Assembly: GCA_035604195.1 (NCBI GenBank)
Contig: DATNIY010000004.1
Span: 1 to 54,004 of the forward strand
Origin: DATJLY01 sp035604195
GTDB taxonomy: Bacteria > Pseudomonadota > Alphaproteobacteria > ATCC43930 > CGMCC-115725
Reading direction: 5' to 3'
Length of the DNA stretch: 54,004 bases
Part shown: piece by piece, positions 7,547 through 15,889 of the stretch
How the letters are laid out: every line of letters begins with the position of its first letter
Numbering within the stretch: the first letter of the stretch is position 1
Position numbers and translations under genes: made by a program
Notes under the pieces: generated by a model
Database searches by the model: none
Told to the model about the DNA's origin: nothing
The model's input: only the letters and a program-made list of their open reading frames with translations

Positions 7547-8869
7547 ATGGCAACAGTGAGCGGGTTCGTTCGACATACGTTATCGCGGTTGACGCGCGAT
7601 CGCTCCGGCGCGGTCGCGGTGATGACCGCGCTCTCTTTGACAGCGCTTCTTGGCGTGGCCGGGCTCGGCACCGAGGCGAGCCTGTGGTACGTCACCAAGC
7701 GGACGATGCAGGGGGCCGCGGATTCCGCGGCCTTCAGCGCCGCCGTCGCCGCCGCCGCCGGAGTGAGCTCAACCAACGCGAAAGCCGAGGCGCAGGCGGT
7801 GACCTCGCAATACGGCTATGTCAATGGCACCAACAACGTCACCGTCACCATCAATAATCCGCCGTTGTCGGGCAGCCACACGGCCGATAGCTCGGCCTAC
7901 GAGGTCATCGTCTCGCAGCCGCAGCCGCAGTTCATCTCGGCGCTGTTCCTGAGCTCGAACGCGACCATTTCCGGCCGCGCGGTCGCGACGCAGGCGACGA
8001 GCGGCGCCGGCAACGGCTGCGTGCTGGCGCTCGACAAGGGCAATGTGGTCGACGTCTCCGACAGCGGCGGCGCCACGCTCAACATCAACAACTGCAGCAT
8101 GTACGTTAATTCGGACGATCCGCGCGGCGCGCTGACCATGAGCGGCGGTTCGATCATCAACGCCTGGTCGGCCTACATCGTCGGCAGGCCCGCCATCAGC
8201 GGCGGCGCGGCGCTCAACGCGACGCACGGCGTCTTCACGGGAACGTCGCCCATTGCCGATCCCTATGCCGGGACGTCGGTGCCTTCGCTCGGCTCTTGCG
8301 CCGGCGGCTACACAACCTATCCAAGTATCTCCGGCGGCACCACCGTCGCGCTGACGGCGGGCACATATTGCGGCGGCCTCAACGTCTCCGGCAATTCGAC
8401 AGTGAACCTGTCGCCGGGGACCTACATCATGAACGGCGGCAGCTTCAGCATTTCGGGCGGCTCGACCATCCAATGCCCGACCTGCTCCGGCGGCAGCGGC
8501 GTGACCATCATTCTTACCGGAAGCGGCAGCAATTACGCGACCGCCAACATTTCCGGAGGAGCGAATGTCACTTTGACCGCGCCCAATTCGGGAACCTATT
8601 CCGGGCTTGCCTTCTTCCAGGACCCGAAGGCGCCAACGGCCGGCACCGACAGCTTTAGCGGGGGCACCACGCAGAATATCAACGGCGCAATCTATTTTCC
8701 GAGTCAGACGGTTGCCTTCGCCGGAGGCGCGAGCGTCGGCGGCGCGCAATGCACCCAGCTCATCTCCAATGAGATTCAGATCAGCGGCGGAACGAGTCTC
8801 GGCAGCAATTGCAGCAACTCCGGCACCAAGACCATCGGCGGCACGACCGCGACGGAACTGGTCGAATAG
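7547..8869 (+). CDS. TadG-like (Flp pilus-assembly TadE/G-like) surface protein with SGG repeats
   Basis: A 440-residue protein. The N-terminus has the TadE/G-like module: DRSGAVAV followed by a hydrophobic helix (about residues 24-44), then TKRTMQGAADSAAFSAAVA. The remaining ~300 residues are rich in Gly, Ser, Thr and Asn and contain at least eight SGG turns (for example MSGGSI, ISGGTT, ISGGAN, ISGGTS) alternating with short hydrophobic strands, which suggests a beta-helix-like or stacked-strand body. Paired cysteines occur late in the protein. Such proteins are anchored in the inner membrane or exported with Tad pili. It heads a three-gene group with two TadE-like proteins. No VWA/MIDAS motif is visible, unlike classical TadG. 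Confidence 0.75.
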   Translation: MATVSGFVRHTLSRLTRDRSGAVAVMTALSLTALLGVAGLGTEASLWYVTKRTMQGAADSAAFSAAVAAAAGVSSTNAKAEAQAVTSQYGYVNGTNNVTVTINNPPLSGSHTADSSAYEVIVSQPQPQFISALFLSSNATISGRAVATQATSGAGNGCVLALDKGNVVDVSDSGGATLNINNCSMYVNSDDPRGALTMSGGSIINAWSAYIVGRPAISGGAALNATHGVFTGTSPIADPYAGTSVPSLGSCAGGYTTYPSISGGTTVALTAGTYCGGLNVSGNSTVNLSPGTYIMNGGSFSISGGSTIQCPTCSGGSGVTIILTGSGSNYATANISGGANVTLTAPNSGTYSGLAFFQDPKAPTAGTDSFSGGTTQNINGAIYFPSQTVAFAGGASVGGAQCTQLISNEIQISGGTSLGSNCSNSGTKTIGGTTATELVE

Positions 8870-8916
8870 AGGCGCGGGACCGCATGGCCAAGACATCCAA
8901 CTCAGGAAGGCATGAA

Positions 8917-9387
8917 ATGAGTGTCCTCGCGAAATTGCGCCACGGCTGGCGGCGGCTTGCCCGTGGCGCGGATGGTGCGGTTTCGGTCGAACTCGGGGTC
9001 ACGATTTCGCTCCTCACCGCTCTGGTCATTCCGATGGTCGATATCGGCATGGGCGCCTATACGCAGATGCAGGTCCAGAACGCTGCGCAGGCGGGGGCGG
9101 AATACGCGGCCGTCAGCGGCTGGAACAGCGCCAATGTCTCCACGGCGGTGACGGGCGCGACGGGACTGAGCTCGATCAGCGCGTCCCCTGCCCCGGCCGA
9201 GACTTGCGGCTGCATCACCAGCGGCTCGATCACCACCGTCACCTGCGGCTCGACCTGCGCCAGTGGCGACACCGCCGGCACCTTCGTCACCGTCAATGCG
9301 AAGGCGCAGTATACGACGCTGTTCAATTACCCGGGCCTCACCAGCCCGATGAACCTGACTGCGCAATCCACCGTGCGAATCAAGTGA
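8917..9387 (+). CDS. TadE-like pseudopilin
   Basis: A 156-residue protein; ATG 8917 is chosen for AGGAAGG six bases upstream (an ATG at 8884 would add eleven residues). The segment GADGAVSVELGVTISLLTAL with the following IPMVDIGMGAYTQMQVQNAA is the TadE-type N-terminus: a Glu early in a hydrophobic helix preceded by a small-residue processing region. The body contains several Cys (CGCITSGSI, CGSTCASG) that could form disulfides. TadE/TadF pseudopilins are processed by a prepilin peptidase and work in Tad pilus assembly. It lies 47 bases after the TadG-like gene and just before a second TadE-like gene. Confidence 0.75.
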   Translation: MSVLAKLRHGWRRLARGADGAVSVELGVTISLLTALVIPMVDIGMGAYTQMQVQNAAQAGAEYAAVSGWNSANVSTAVTGATGLSSISASPAPAETCGCITSGSITTVTCGSTCASGDTAGTFVTVNAKAQYTTLFNYPGLTSPMNLTAQSTVRIK

Positions 9388-9392
9388 CGACC

Positions 9393-9806
9393 ATGCGCTG
9401 CACCCTCGCCAAGCCAATCCTGTCGCGCCTCCTCGCGGAGACGCGCGCGGCGGCGGCCGTCGAATTCGCCTTCGCGCTGCCCGTCCTCCTTCTCGCCATG
9501 CTCGGCGTGCTCGAATTCGGCCGCGCGCTCTGGTATCAGAATGCGCTGCATTACGCCGTCGAGGAGGCCGCCCGCTGCGTCACCATCAACACCACGGTGT
9601 GCAGCTCGCCCAGCGCCACGCAAAGCTTTGCCGCCACGCGCGCCGGCCTCAATTTCTCCAACTCCGTCTTCACCGTGACGACGGCCGGCTGCGGCAACCA
9701 GGTGTCCGCGAGCTATCCGTTCCAGACGCTCACCCTGCCGGTCAGCGGCAGCAGCTCCGCCAGCTATTCCTTCACCCTGACCGCACAGTCCTGCTTTCCG
9801 TCCTGA
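9393..9806 (+). CDS. TadE-like pseudopilin
   Basis: A 137-residue protein starting at ATG 9393; an in-frame GTG at 9384 overlapping the previous stop is an alternative start. AAAAVEFAFALPVLLLAMLG followed by VLEFGRALWYQNALHYAVEE is the canonical TadE motif, with the conserved Glu near the start of the hydrophobic helix and a Phe-Gly-Arg shortly after. Four Cys in the C-terminal region suggest a disulfide-stabilised periplasmic domain. It is probably co-transcribed with the preceding TadE-like gene (5-base gap). It converges with the methyltransferase gene, with 8 bases between the stops. Confidence 0.8.
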   Translation: MRCTLAKPILSRLLAETRAAAAVEFAFALPVLLLAMLGVLEFGRALWYQNALHYAVEEAARCVTINTTVCSSPSATQSFAATRAGLNFSNSVFTVTTAGCGNQVSASYPFQTLTLPVSGSSSASYSFTLTAQSCFPS

Positions 9807-9814
9807 CGGCTGGG

Positions 9815-10453
9815 TTACTTCGGAGGGTGTCGCGGCTTCCGCGCCACCAGATCGACCAGCGCGGACATGCCGGAATGGCGGCTGCCTTCCTCGATCACGC
9901 TGTCGTGCTCGGCCAAGTGAAGGATTTCCATGTCCGCGAACGCCGCGCGAAGCATTGCGGCGGTATATAGATTTTCGACCTGCGACGGGCCGCCCGTCTG
10001 GTATTGGAGCTGCTCGGGCCGATAGCCCTGCAACATGAGCAGTCCGCCCGGCTTGAGCGCGGTCTTGATGCCCGCGAAGATCTTCGAGCGCAAGGGCGGG
10101 TCGGCGAACTGGAAGAAGATGGCCGCGACGAGGTCGAAGCGCTCGGGCTCCCAGCGCCAGGTCGCGAGATCGGCAAGTTCGGTCCTGATCGCGACGCCCC
10201 GGCGCGCCGCCAAGCGCCGCGCCTTCTCCTGCGCCGCCGGCGAGAAATCGACCGAGAGCACATCGAGGCCGCGCTCGGCGAGCCAGACGCCGTTGCGCCC
10301 CTCGCCGTCGGCCAGCGCGAGCGCCGTCTGCCCGGGCTTCAGCCGATGCGCCTGGGCCTCCAGGAAGAAATTGGGCTCGGTGCCGAAAACATAGTCTTCG
10401 CCGGAGAAGCGGCTGTTCCAGCGTTCGAGTTCCGTTTCGGCTTGCATCGTCAT
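9815..10453 (-). CDS. Class I SAM-dependent methyltransferase
   Basis: A 212-residue protein starting at ATG 10453 (or ATG 10447, two codons on). FGTEPNFFLEAQAHRLKPG is followed by the glycine-rich SAM-binding motif ALALADGEGRNGVWLAERG, then LSVDFSPAAQEKARRLA, the acidic post-II motif and ALKPGGLLMLQGY (motif III region). The layout resembles the TehB-like group of small methyltransferases. It should methylate a small molecule or metalloid in the cytosol; the acceptor cannot be named. It stands 79 bases beyond the 3' end of the FadB-like gene on the same strand and may be the last gene of that transcript. Confidence 0.8.
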   Translation of the reverse strand: MTMQAETELERWNSRFSGEDYVFGTEPNFFLEAQAHRLKPGQTALALADGEGRNGVWLAERGLDVLSVDFSPAAQEKARRLAARRGVAIRTELADLATWRWEPERFDLVAAIFFQFADPPLRSKIFAGIKTALKPGGLLMLQGYRPEQLQYQTGGPSQVENLYTAAMLRAAFADMEILHLAEHDSVIEEGSRHSGMSALVDLVARKPRHPPK

Positions 10454-10532
10454 TCCCGCGGGCAGGTCTTGCATCGCATCGACTATAGCCGGGCTCGGCG
10501 CGCCGGCCAACGCGCCGGCTCGCCTTAGGGGC

Positions 10533-12626
10533 TCAGAGCGTCTCCCAGCCGGGATCGGGCGCGAAGCGATCGCCATGCCGGACCGCCAGGCGCCCGAGCG
10601 CCGCCGCCGTTTCCGCCACGCCGCGCGTGCGCGCATAGCGCAACGGCCCGCCGCGGAAGGGCGCAAACCCGGCACCCAAGACCAGCGCGGCATCGACGGT
10701 CTCCTCATCCGACGCGACGCCCTCGCGCAGACAGGCGACGCAGGCGTTGACCAGCGGCAGGATCAGGCGATCGGCGATTTCGGGATCCGGTTCCGCCGCG
10801 CGCGCGCGCTTTTGCGGCTTGCCATTCTTGTAGGTGTAGAGCCCCTTCCCGGTCTTGCGGCCGAGCTCGCCGCGCCCAACCTTCTGCTCGATTGCGGCCG
10901 GCACTTCGGCGAAGGGCTGCGGCAGCCCGTGCCGGAGGACCCTGGCCACTTCGAGGCAGACATCGAGCCCGACCTGATCGGCGAGCGCGATCGGACCCAT
11001 CGGCATGCCGAAGCCTTCCGCCGCCGCGTCGATGGTCTCGGGCGCGATCTTCTCGTCGAGCAGAACGAGCGCCTCGAGCAGATAGGGCGTGAGCGCGCGG
11101 TTGACCAGGAATCCGGGCGCGCTCCGCACCAGCGCCGGCAGCCGGTCGATCGCTACCGTGAAGGCGCGGGCGGCATCGAGCGTTTCCGGCGCCGCTTCAT
11201 CATGGCTGACCACTTCGACAAGCTGCATCTGCGCCACCGGGTTGAAGAAGTGCAGGCCGATGAAGCGCTCCGGGCACCGCAGCCCCGCGCGCAAATCCTC
11301 GAGCCGGAGGCTCGACGTATTGGTCGCGAGAATGGCGCCGTCCTTCATGCGTGATTCGAGCGCGGCATGAATCTCGCGCTTCAGATCGAGATTCTCCGGC
11401 ACCGCCTCAATGACGAGATCGGCCTGGGCCGCGCCGACGCCTTTCGGATCCGGAACCAGCCGATCCATGGCATCGCGCGCCGCGAGGCTGCCGCCGGCGC
11501 GACGCTGGAACAACGCCGCCGCCCGCCGTACCGCCCTGCCAAGCGCTTGCGGATTGGTGTCGGCCAGGGTGACGCTGAGCCCGCGCAAGGCGCACCAGGC
11601 GGCGATGTCGCCCCCCATCGCGCCGGCGCCGAGGACGTGAACATGGGCGATGTCGTGTCCCCCCTTGGCGCCCGCCTTGAGCTTTTCGCGCAGGAAGAAC
11701 AGTCGGACCAGATTCTGCGCCGTCGGACCGACGAGGAGCCGGGAGAAAGAGGAAATCTCCGCCGCCTGCATCGCCGCGGGATCGCCGCCAAGACTCTCCC
11801 AGAGATCGATGAGCGCGTAAGGCGCGGGATAATGCTCGGCCGGCGCGCGCCGGCGCGTCTCCTTGTGCATGCGGTGCGCCGCGAGGCGCCGCGCCAAGGT
11901 CGTGGTGAAGATTCTATGCCGCCATCCCGGCCGGCGCGGCGCATGCGTGCCGGCGAGAACGGCGCGCACCGCCGCCGCGACATGGCGCTCTTCGGTCACC
12001 ACATCGACCAGCCCGGCCCGACGCGCGGCGCGCGCCTGCTTTGGCCGGCCGGTCAGCATCATGGTCATGGCATCGAGCGGATCGATCAGCCGGGTGAGCC
12101 GCGCGGTCCCGCCGAGGCCGGGATGGAGACCGAGTTGAATCTCGGGAAAGCCGAGGCTCGCGCCGCCAAGCGCGATGCGGTACCGGCAGGCGAGCGCCAG
12201 CTCGAGCCCGCCGCCGAGGCAAAAGCCGTGCATGACCGCGACCGTCGGCACCGGCAGCGCGGCGAGCCGATCGACAACCGCATGCGCGCGCCGCAGCTTC
12301 GCCTCGACCGCGCGCGCATCCGAAGCGGCGCGGAAGATCCCGAGATCGGCGCCGGCGATGAACCCGCTGCGCTTCATGGAGCGGATGACGACGCCCTTGG
12401 GCGGCGCGCGCTCGATCTCCGCAAGAATTAGGTCGAGCTCCTCGAGCATCGCCTCGTCGAGGCGATTCGTGCTGGCGTCGGGCTGATCGAGCAGCAGCCA
12501 AAGGACCCCCTCGGCATCGCGCATTTGCCGCCAGCAGCCGGAAGCTGCCTCGCCCTGACCCTGGCCCTGCCCGTGCCCGAGTTCGAGCCGGCCGCCGTCG
12601 ATCGCCGTCCAAACCGCCGTGCCCAT
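10533..12626 (-). CDS. Bifunctional enoyl-CoA hydratase / 3-hydroxyacyl-CoA dehydrogenase (FadB/FadJ-like)
   Basis: A 697-residue fused beta-oxidation enzyme. The crotonase half (about residues 35-240) shows SGFIAGADLGIF, GFCLGGGLELALACRYR (oxyanion hole) and GFPEIQLGLHPGLGGT. The dehydrogenase half has the NAD motif VLGAGAMGGDIA (about 331-342), NTSSL and LHFFNPV with the catalytic His near 459, followed by two C-terminal 3HCDH domains. It hydrates enoyl-CoA and oxidises the 3-hydroxyacyl-CoA; the thiolase encoded two bases upstream completes the cycle. Oddity: an N-terminal Gly-Gln run (GHGQGQGQGE, about residues 17-26) from an imperfect hexamer DNA repeat. The ATG at 12626 is fixed by the close upstream stop. 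Confidence 0.9.
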   Translation of the reverse strand: MGTAVWTAIDGGRLELGHGQGQGQGEAASGCWRQMRDAEGVLWLLLDQPDASTNRLDEAMLEELDLILAEIERAPPKGVVIRSMKRSGFIAGADLGIFRAASDARAVEAKLRRAHAVVDRLAALPVPTVAVMHGFCLGGGLELALACRYRIALGGASLGFPEIQLGLHPGLGGTARLTRLIDPLDAMTMMLTGRPKQARAARRAGLVDVVTEERHVAAAVRAVLAGTHAPRRPGWRHRIFTTTLARRLAAHRMHKETRRRAPAEHYPAPYALIDLWESLGGDPAAMQAAEISSFSRLLVGPTAQNLVRLFFLREKLKAGAKGGHDIAHVHVLGAGAMGGDIAAWCALRGLSVTLADTNPQALGRAVRRAAALFQRRAGGSLAARDAMDRLVPDPKGVGAAQADLVIEAVPENLDLKREIHAALESRMKDGAILATNTSSLRLEDLRAGLRCPERFIGLHFFNPVAQMQLVEVVSHDEAAPETLDAARAFTVAIDRLPALVRSAPGFLVNRALTPYLLEALVLLDEKIAPETIDAAAEGFGMPMGPIALADQVGLDVCLEVARVLRHGLPQPFAEVPAAIEQKVGRGELGRKTGKGLYTYKNGKPQKRARAAEPDPEIADRLILPLVNACVACLREGVASDEETVDAALVLGAGFAPFRGGPLRYARTRGVAETAAALGRLAVRHGDRFAPDPGWETL

Positions 12627-12628
12627 TT

Positions 12629-13939
12629 CTACACCGCCTCGAGCAGCATGGCGCCGCCCTGTCCGCCGCCGATGCATTCGGTCGCGATGCCGCGCCCGCC
12701 GCCGAGACGCCTGAGCGCATGGACCAGATGCAGCACGATGCGCGCGCCGCTCGTGCCGACGGGATGGCCCAAGCCGATGGCGCCGCCGTCGACATTGAGC
12801 CGGGCCTGATCGATGAGGCCGAGCGCCTGCTCGATGCCCAGGACCGTCCGGCAATAGTCTTCGTCCGCCCAGGCCTTGAGGCAGGCCAGCACCTGCGCCG
12901 CAAAGGCTTCGTTGATTTCCCACACGGCGATGTCGGCGAGCGACAGCGCATGGCGCGCCAGCAGCGGCGTTGCGGCGCGCGTCGGGCCGAGGCCCATGAC
13001 GCGCGGATCGAGCCCCGCCCATTCGCTGTCGATGAGGCGCGCCAGCCGAACGAGGCGGTATTTCTCGACCGCCGCGTCGGATGCCAGGATCACCCAGGTT
13101 GCGCCGTCGGTGATCTGGGCGCTGTTGCCCGCGGTCACCTTCCCGAAGGGCCGCTCGAAGGCTGGCTTGAGCTTGGCGAGGGCCTCGAGCGAGGAATCGG
13201 CGCGCACGCCGTCGTCGTGGTCGCTAGGCGCGCCGTCGCGGTCGAAGATCGGCTCGATCTCGCCGAGCCATCCCGCGCCTTGCGCGCGCGCCAGGCGCAG
13301 ATGGCTTTCGACCGCGTAGCGGTCCATGTCCGGGCGGGTGACATCGAAGAGATAGCCGAGGATCTCCGCGGTTTGGCCCATGTTGAGCTCGACCACGGGA
13401 TCGGTGAGGCCGCGCTCGAGCCCGATCACCGGCTTGAGCATGCCGAAGCGGAAGCCCATGAGCGTCTTGAGCCGCGCCACCGGGCCGCGCGACCGGCCGA
13501 GCGCGCCGAACCATGAAGCGGCCTCGTGGCGGAAGAACAGCGGCGTCCAGCTCATCGCCTCGGTGCCGCCGGCGAGGATCAGATCGGCGCGGCCCGCCTC
13601 GATGGCGCGAAAGCCGGCGTCGATCGACTGCATGCCCGAGCCGCAATTGCGCTGGACCGTCCAACCGGGCACGCTCTCGTCGAGCCCGAGGCGGAGCGCC
13701 GCGACGCGGCCGGGATTGAGTTCGTCGGCGATGGGATTGACGCAGCCGAGGATGACCTCGTCGATGGCGTCGGGCGCAAAGTTCTGGCGCAACAGCAGCG
13801 GCCGGCCGCAGGCGACGGCGAGATCGACCGGGCTGAAGGGGCCGGGCCGGCCGCGCGCCTTGAGAAAGGGCGTGCGCGCGCCGTCGACCACATAGACCGG
13901 ACGGCGAGCGGAGCCGGGCATGTCTAGCGCGCTCGCCAT
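12629..13939 (-). CDS. Acetyl-CoA acyltransferase (thiolase, FadA/FadI type)
   Basis: A 436-residue thiolase. The nucleophile Cys99 lies in QRNCGSGMQSIDAG, the active-site His in GGAIGLGHPVGTSGAR and the second Cys in ECIGGGQGGAM; INEAFAAQVL supplies the conserved Asn. The enzyme cleaves 3-ketoacyl-CoA with CoA in the last step of beta-oxidation and works with the FadB-like product. The first base of its stop region is two bases from the fadB-like ATG. Its own ATG at 13939 overlaps the MFS stop by one base (TGATG), so all three genes are tightly coupled. Length is typical for FadI-type long thiolases. Confidence 0.92.
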   Translation of the reverse strand: MASALDMPGSARRPVYVVDGARTPFLKARGRPGPFSPVDLAVACGRPLLLRQNFAPDAIDEVILGCVNPIADELNPGRVAALRLGLDESVPGWTVQRNCGSGMQSIDAGFRAIEAGRADLILAGGTEAMSWTPLFFRHEAASWFGALGRSRGPVARLKTLMGFRFGMLKPVIGLERGLTDPVVELNMGQTAEILGYLFDVTRPDMDRYAVESHLRLARAQGAGWLGEIEPIFDRDGAPSDHDDGVRADSSLEALAKLKPAFERPFGKVTAGNSAQITDGATWVILASDAAVEKYRLVRLARLIDSEWAGLDPRVMGLGPTRAATPLLARHALSLADIAVWEINEAFAAQVLACLKAWADEDYCRTVLGIEQALGLIDQARLNVDGGAIGLGHPVGTSGARIVLHLVHALRRLGGGRGIATECIGGGQGGAMLLEAV

Positions 13940-15384
13940 CAGTCGCCGCTCTCAGCGATGCGCTTGCCGCCGCGGCGCGAGGCCCGGCGATGGCCGCTCA
14001 CCTCGGCGCCGGCGCCGGGCGCCAGGCGCAGGAAGAAGGGAATCGAGACCAGCGCCAGAACACCCGCCGCGACGAAAGCGGCCCGGTAGTCGTCAGCCGC
14101 CGGCACGGTGCCGGCCGCGCCGCGCGCCATCACCACCACCTGCAGCAGCAGCGCCCCCAAGGCCACGCCCATGCCGTTGGAAAACTGCTGCATCATGCTG
14201 GAGAAGCTGGTCGCCGCGCTCATCCGCGGCGGCGGAATGTCGGCATAGGCCATCGAATTGAGGCTGGTGTATTGGAGCGAGCGGAAGAAGCCGCCGACCA
14301 CCAGAACGGCGAAAATCAGAGCAGCCGGCGTCGCCGCGGTGAAGAGCGCGCAGGCCAGGATCGAAGCGGCGCAGATCACACCGTTGCCGATGAAGACCGT
14401 GCGGAATCCGAATTGCCGCAACGCGAAACGCGCCGTGGTCTTCATCGCCATCGAGCCGGCCGCGGCGCCGAAGGTCAGGAGCCCGGAGCCGAAGGCGGTC
14501 ATGCCGAATCCCACTTGCAGCATGAGCGGCAGCAGAAACGGGATGGCGCCGGTGCTGACCCGGAACAGCGAGCCGCCGGATATTGTGACTCCGAAGGTGG
14601 GAATGCGCAGCAGCGAGATGTCGATGAGCGGGTGCGGGTGCCGCCGCGCGTGCAGCACCGCCAACGCCCCCACCGCCAGCCCGCCGCCGAGCAGCACGCG
14701 GGTGAGCGTCGCGTCGCCGCCGGGATTCCCGATCAGATCGAAGCCATAGACCAGGCAGCCAAGCGCGGTGCCGGTGAGGACGAGGCCGAGCCAGTCGAGC
14801 GGCGGCGTCTCATCCTCGCGCTGATTCTCGATCAGGCGCCAGACCAGGAACATGCCGAGCGCGCCGATCGGCAGGTTGAGGAAGAACACCCAGCGCCAGG
14901 AGAAGTAGGTCGTGATGAAGCCGCCGACCGGCGGGCCCAGGACGGGTCCGATCATGGCCGGCACCGTCAGATAGGCCATGGCGCGGACGATCTCCGACTT
15001 GACGACGCTGCGCAGCATCACGAGCCGCCCCACCGGCACCATCATCGCGCCGCCGATGCCCTGCAGCACCCGCGCCAAGGCCAACTCGACGAGGCTGTTG
15101 CACAGCCCGCACAGCATCGAGCCTACGGTGAACACGGCGATCGCCGCAAAGAACACGTTGCGCGATCCGCAGCGATCCGCGACCCAGCCGCTGGCGGGAA
15201 TGAACACCGCGAGGCTCAGAATATAGGCGGTGACGCCGATGCTGAGATGAACCGGGCTCTCGCCGAAGGATTCCGCCATCGCCGGCAGCGCCGTGGTGAT
15301 GATGGTGCCGTCGAGGTTCTCCATGAACAGCGCGCAGGCAACGATCAGCGCAACGATCATGGGCCGCGAGACGCGAGAGAACAT
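13939..15384 (-). CDS. MFS transporter, DHA2/EmrB-type drug:H+ antiporter
   Basis: A 481-residue integral membrane protein with about 14 predicted hydrophobic segments. The first carries MENLDGTIITTALPAMAESF (motif D1-like), the loop after helix 2 has GWVADRCGSRNVF (motif A), and helices 4-5 have ARVLQGIGGAMMVPVGR and GPVLGPPVGGFIT (motif C). EmrB/QacA-type exporters expel lipophilic compounds, fatty acids or antibiotics using the proton gradient. It is the first gene of a coupled operon with thiolase and FadB-like genes, an unusual pairing hinting at export of an acyl-type compound. The C-terminal tail is basic and cytosolic. ATG 15384 is used; ATG 15360 is possible. Confidence 0.85.
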   Translation of the reverse strand: MFSRVSRPMIVALIVACALFMENLDGTIITTALPAMAESFGESPVHLSIGVTAYILSLAVFIPASGWVADRCGSRNVFFAAIAVFTVGSMLCGLCNSLVELALARVLQGIGGAMMVPVGRLVMLRSVVKSEIVRAMAYLTVPAMIGPVLGPPVGGFITTYFSWRWVFFLNLPIGALGMFLVWRLIENQREDETPPLDWLGLVLTGTALGCLVYGFDLIGNPGGDATLTRVLLGGGLAVGALAVLHARRHPHPLIDISLLRIPTFGVTISGGSLFRVSTGAIPFLLPLMLQVGFGMTAFGSGLLTFGAAAGSMAMKTTARFALRQFGFRTVFIGNGVICAASILACALFTAATPAALIFAVLVVGGFFRSLQYTSLNSMAYADIPPPRMSAATSFSSMMQQFSNGMGVALGALLLQVVVMARGAAGTVPAADDYRAAFVAAGVLALVSIPFFLRLAPGAGAEVSGHRRASRRGGKRIAESGD

Positions 15385-15447
15385 CGAGATCGGTCCGTGC
15401 GCCGAAGTCTGAGGAGCAGCGAGATGGCCGGGTTGGCGCTGGCTTCA

Positions 15448-15456
15448 ACTATACCA
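15448..15456 (-). promoter_or_regulatory. Extended -10 promoter for the MFS-thiolase-FadB operon
   Basis: Reading the minus strand, TGG is followed directly by TATAGT (15453-15448), a TGN-extended -10 box with five of six consensus bases. No -35 box is apparent, as is common for extended -10 promoters. Predicted transcription start is near 15441, about 57 bases upstream of the MFS ATG. Confidence 0.45.
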
Positions 15457-15599
15457 CCTCCGGGCCGCCGCCGCGGCAGCGCCGTGGCGACCGGACGCGG
15501 CCGGGAGCGGCGCGAATTTGGCTGCCCAGCTGCCGTTCAAATCTGGCATGATGGAGACAGTCGGGAACGACCGCCCACCCCGTTTCCCGGAGACGGAAG

Positions 15600-15881
15600 A
15601 TGACCAAACTCGCCTGGCTTCCCCTGCTTTTCCTGTCGTTGCCGGCGTTCGGCCAGACCGACAAGATGCCGCAATCCGAACCGCCCGGAACGGCTCGGAC
15701 CATCGCGCCCTCGCGCGACATAATGCTGCATCACCAGCCGACGCCCGGGATCGTCGATCAGCGCGAGACGCAGCAATTCGGCGCGCCCGAGGTGCATCGC
15801 GTACACACCAAGGAGCAGTCCGAGATCGACGATATCTATGCCGACGTCATGCGGCGGAGCAACCCGCCGGAGGCGAAGTAG
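15600..15881 (+). CDS. Small secreted protein of unknown function
   Basis: A 93-residue protein with a clear signal peptide (MTKLAWLPLLFLSLPAFG, probable cleavage before Gln19). A GGAGACGGA stretch precedes ATG 15600. The mature ~75 residues are polar, rich in Pro, Gln, Glu and His, with no hydrophobic segment and no Cys, suggesting a soluble and possibly disordered periplasmic peptide. I recognise no family. It converges with the flavin oxidoreductase gene (8 bases between stops) and has no obvious operon partner. Confidence 0.6.
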   Translation: MTKLAWLPLLFLSLPAFGQTDKMPQSEPPGTARTIAPSRDIMLHHQPTPGIVDQRETQQFGAPEVHRVHTKEQSEIDDIYADVMRRSNPPEAK

Positions 15882-15889
15882 CCCCGCGC

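Noticed and set aside
10533..13022. An 829-codon frame extending the FadB-like protein upstream
   Set aside because: The first 132 codons shadow the thiolase gene; ATG 12626 next to the thiolase stop is the sensible start.
13990..15603. A 537-codon plus-strand frame
   Set aside because: It is antisense to the MFS gene, which has clear transporter motifs; the antisense product is low-complexity Arg/Gly/Ala.
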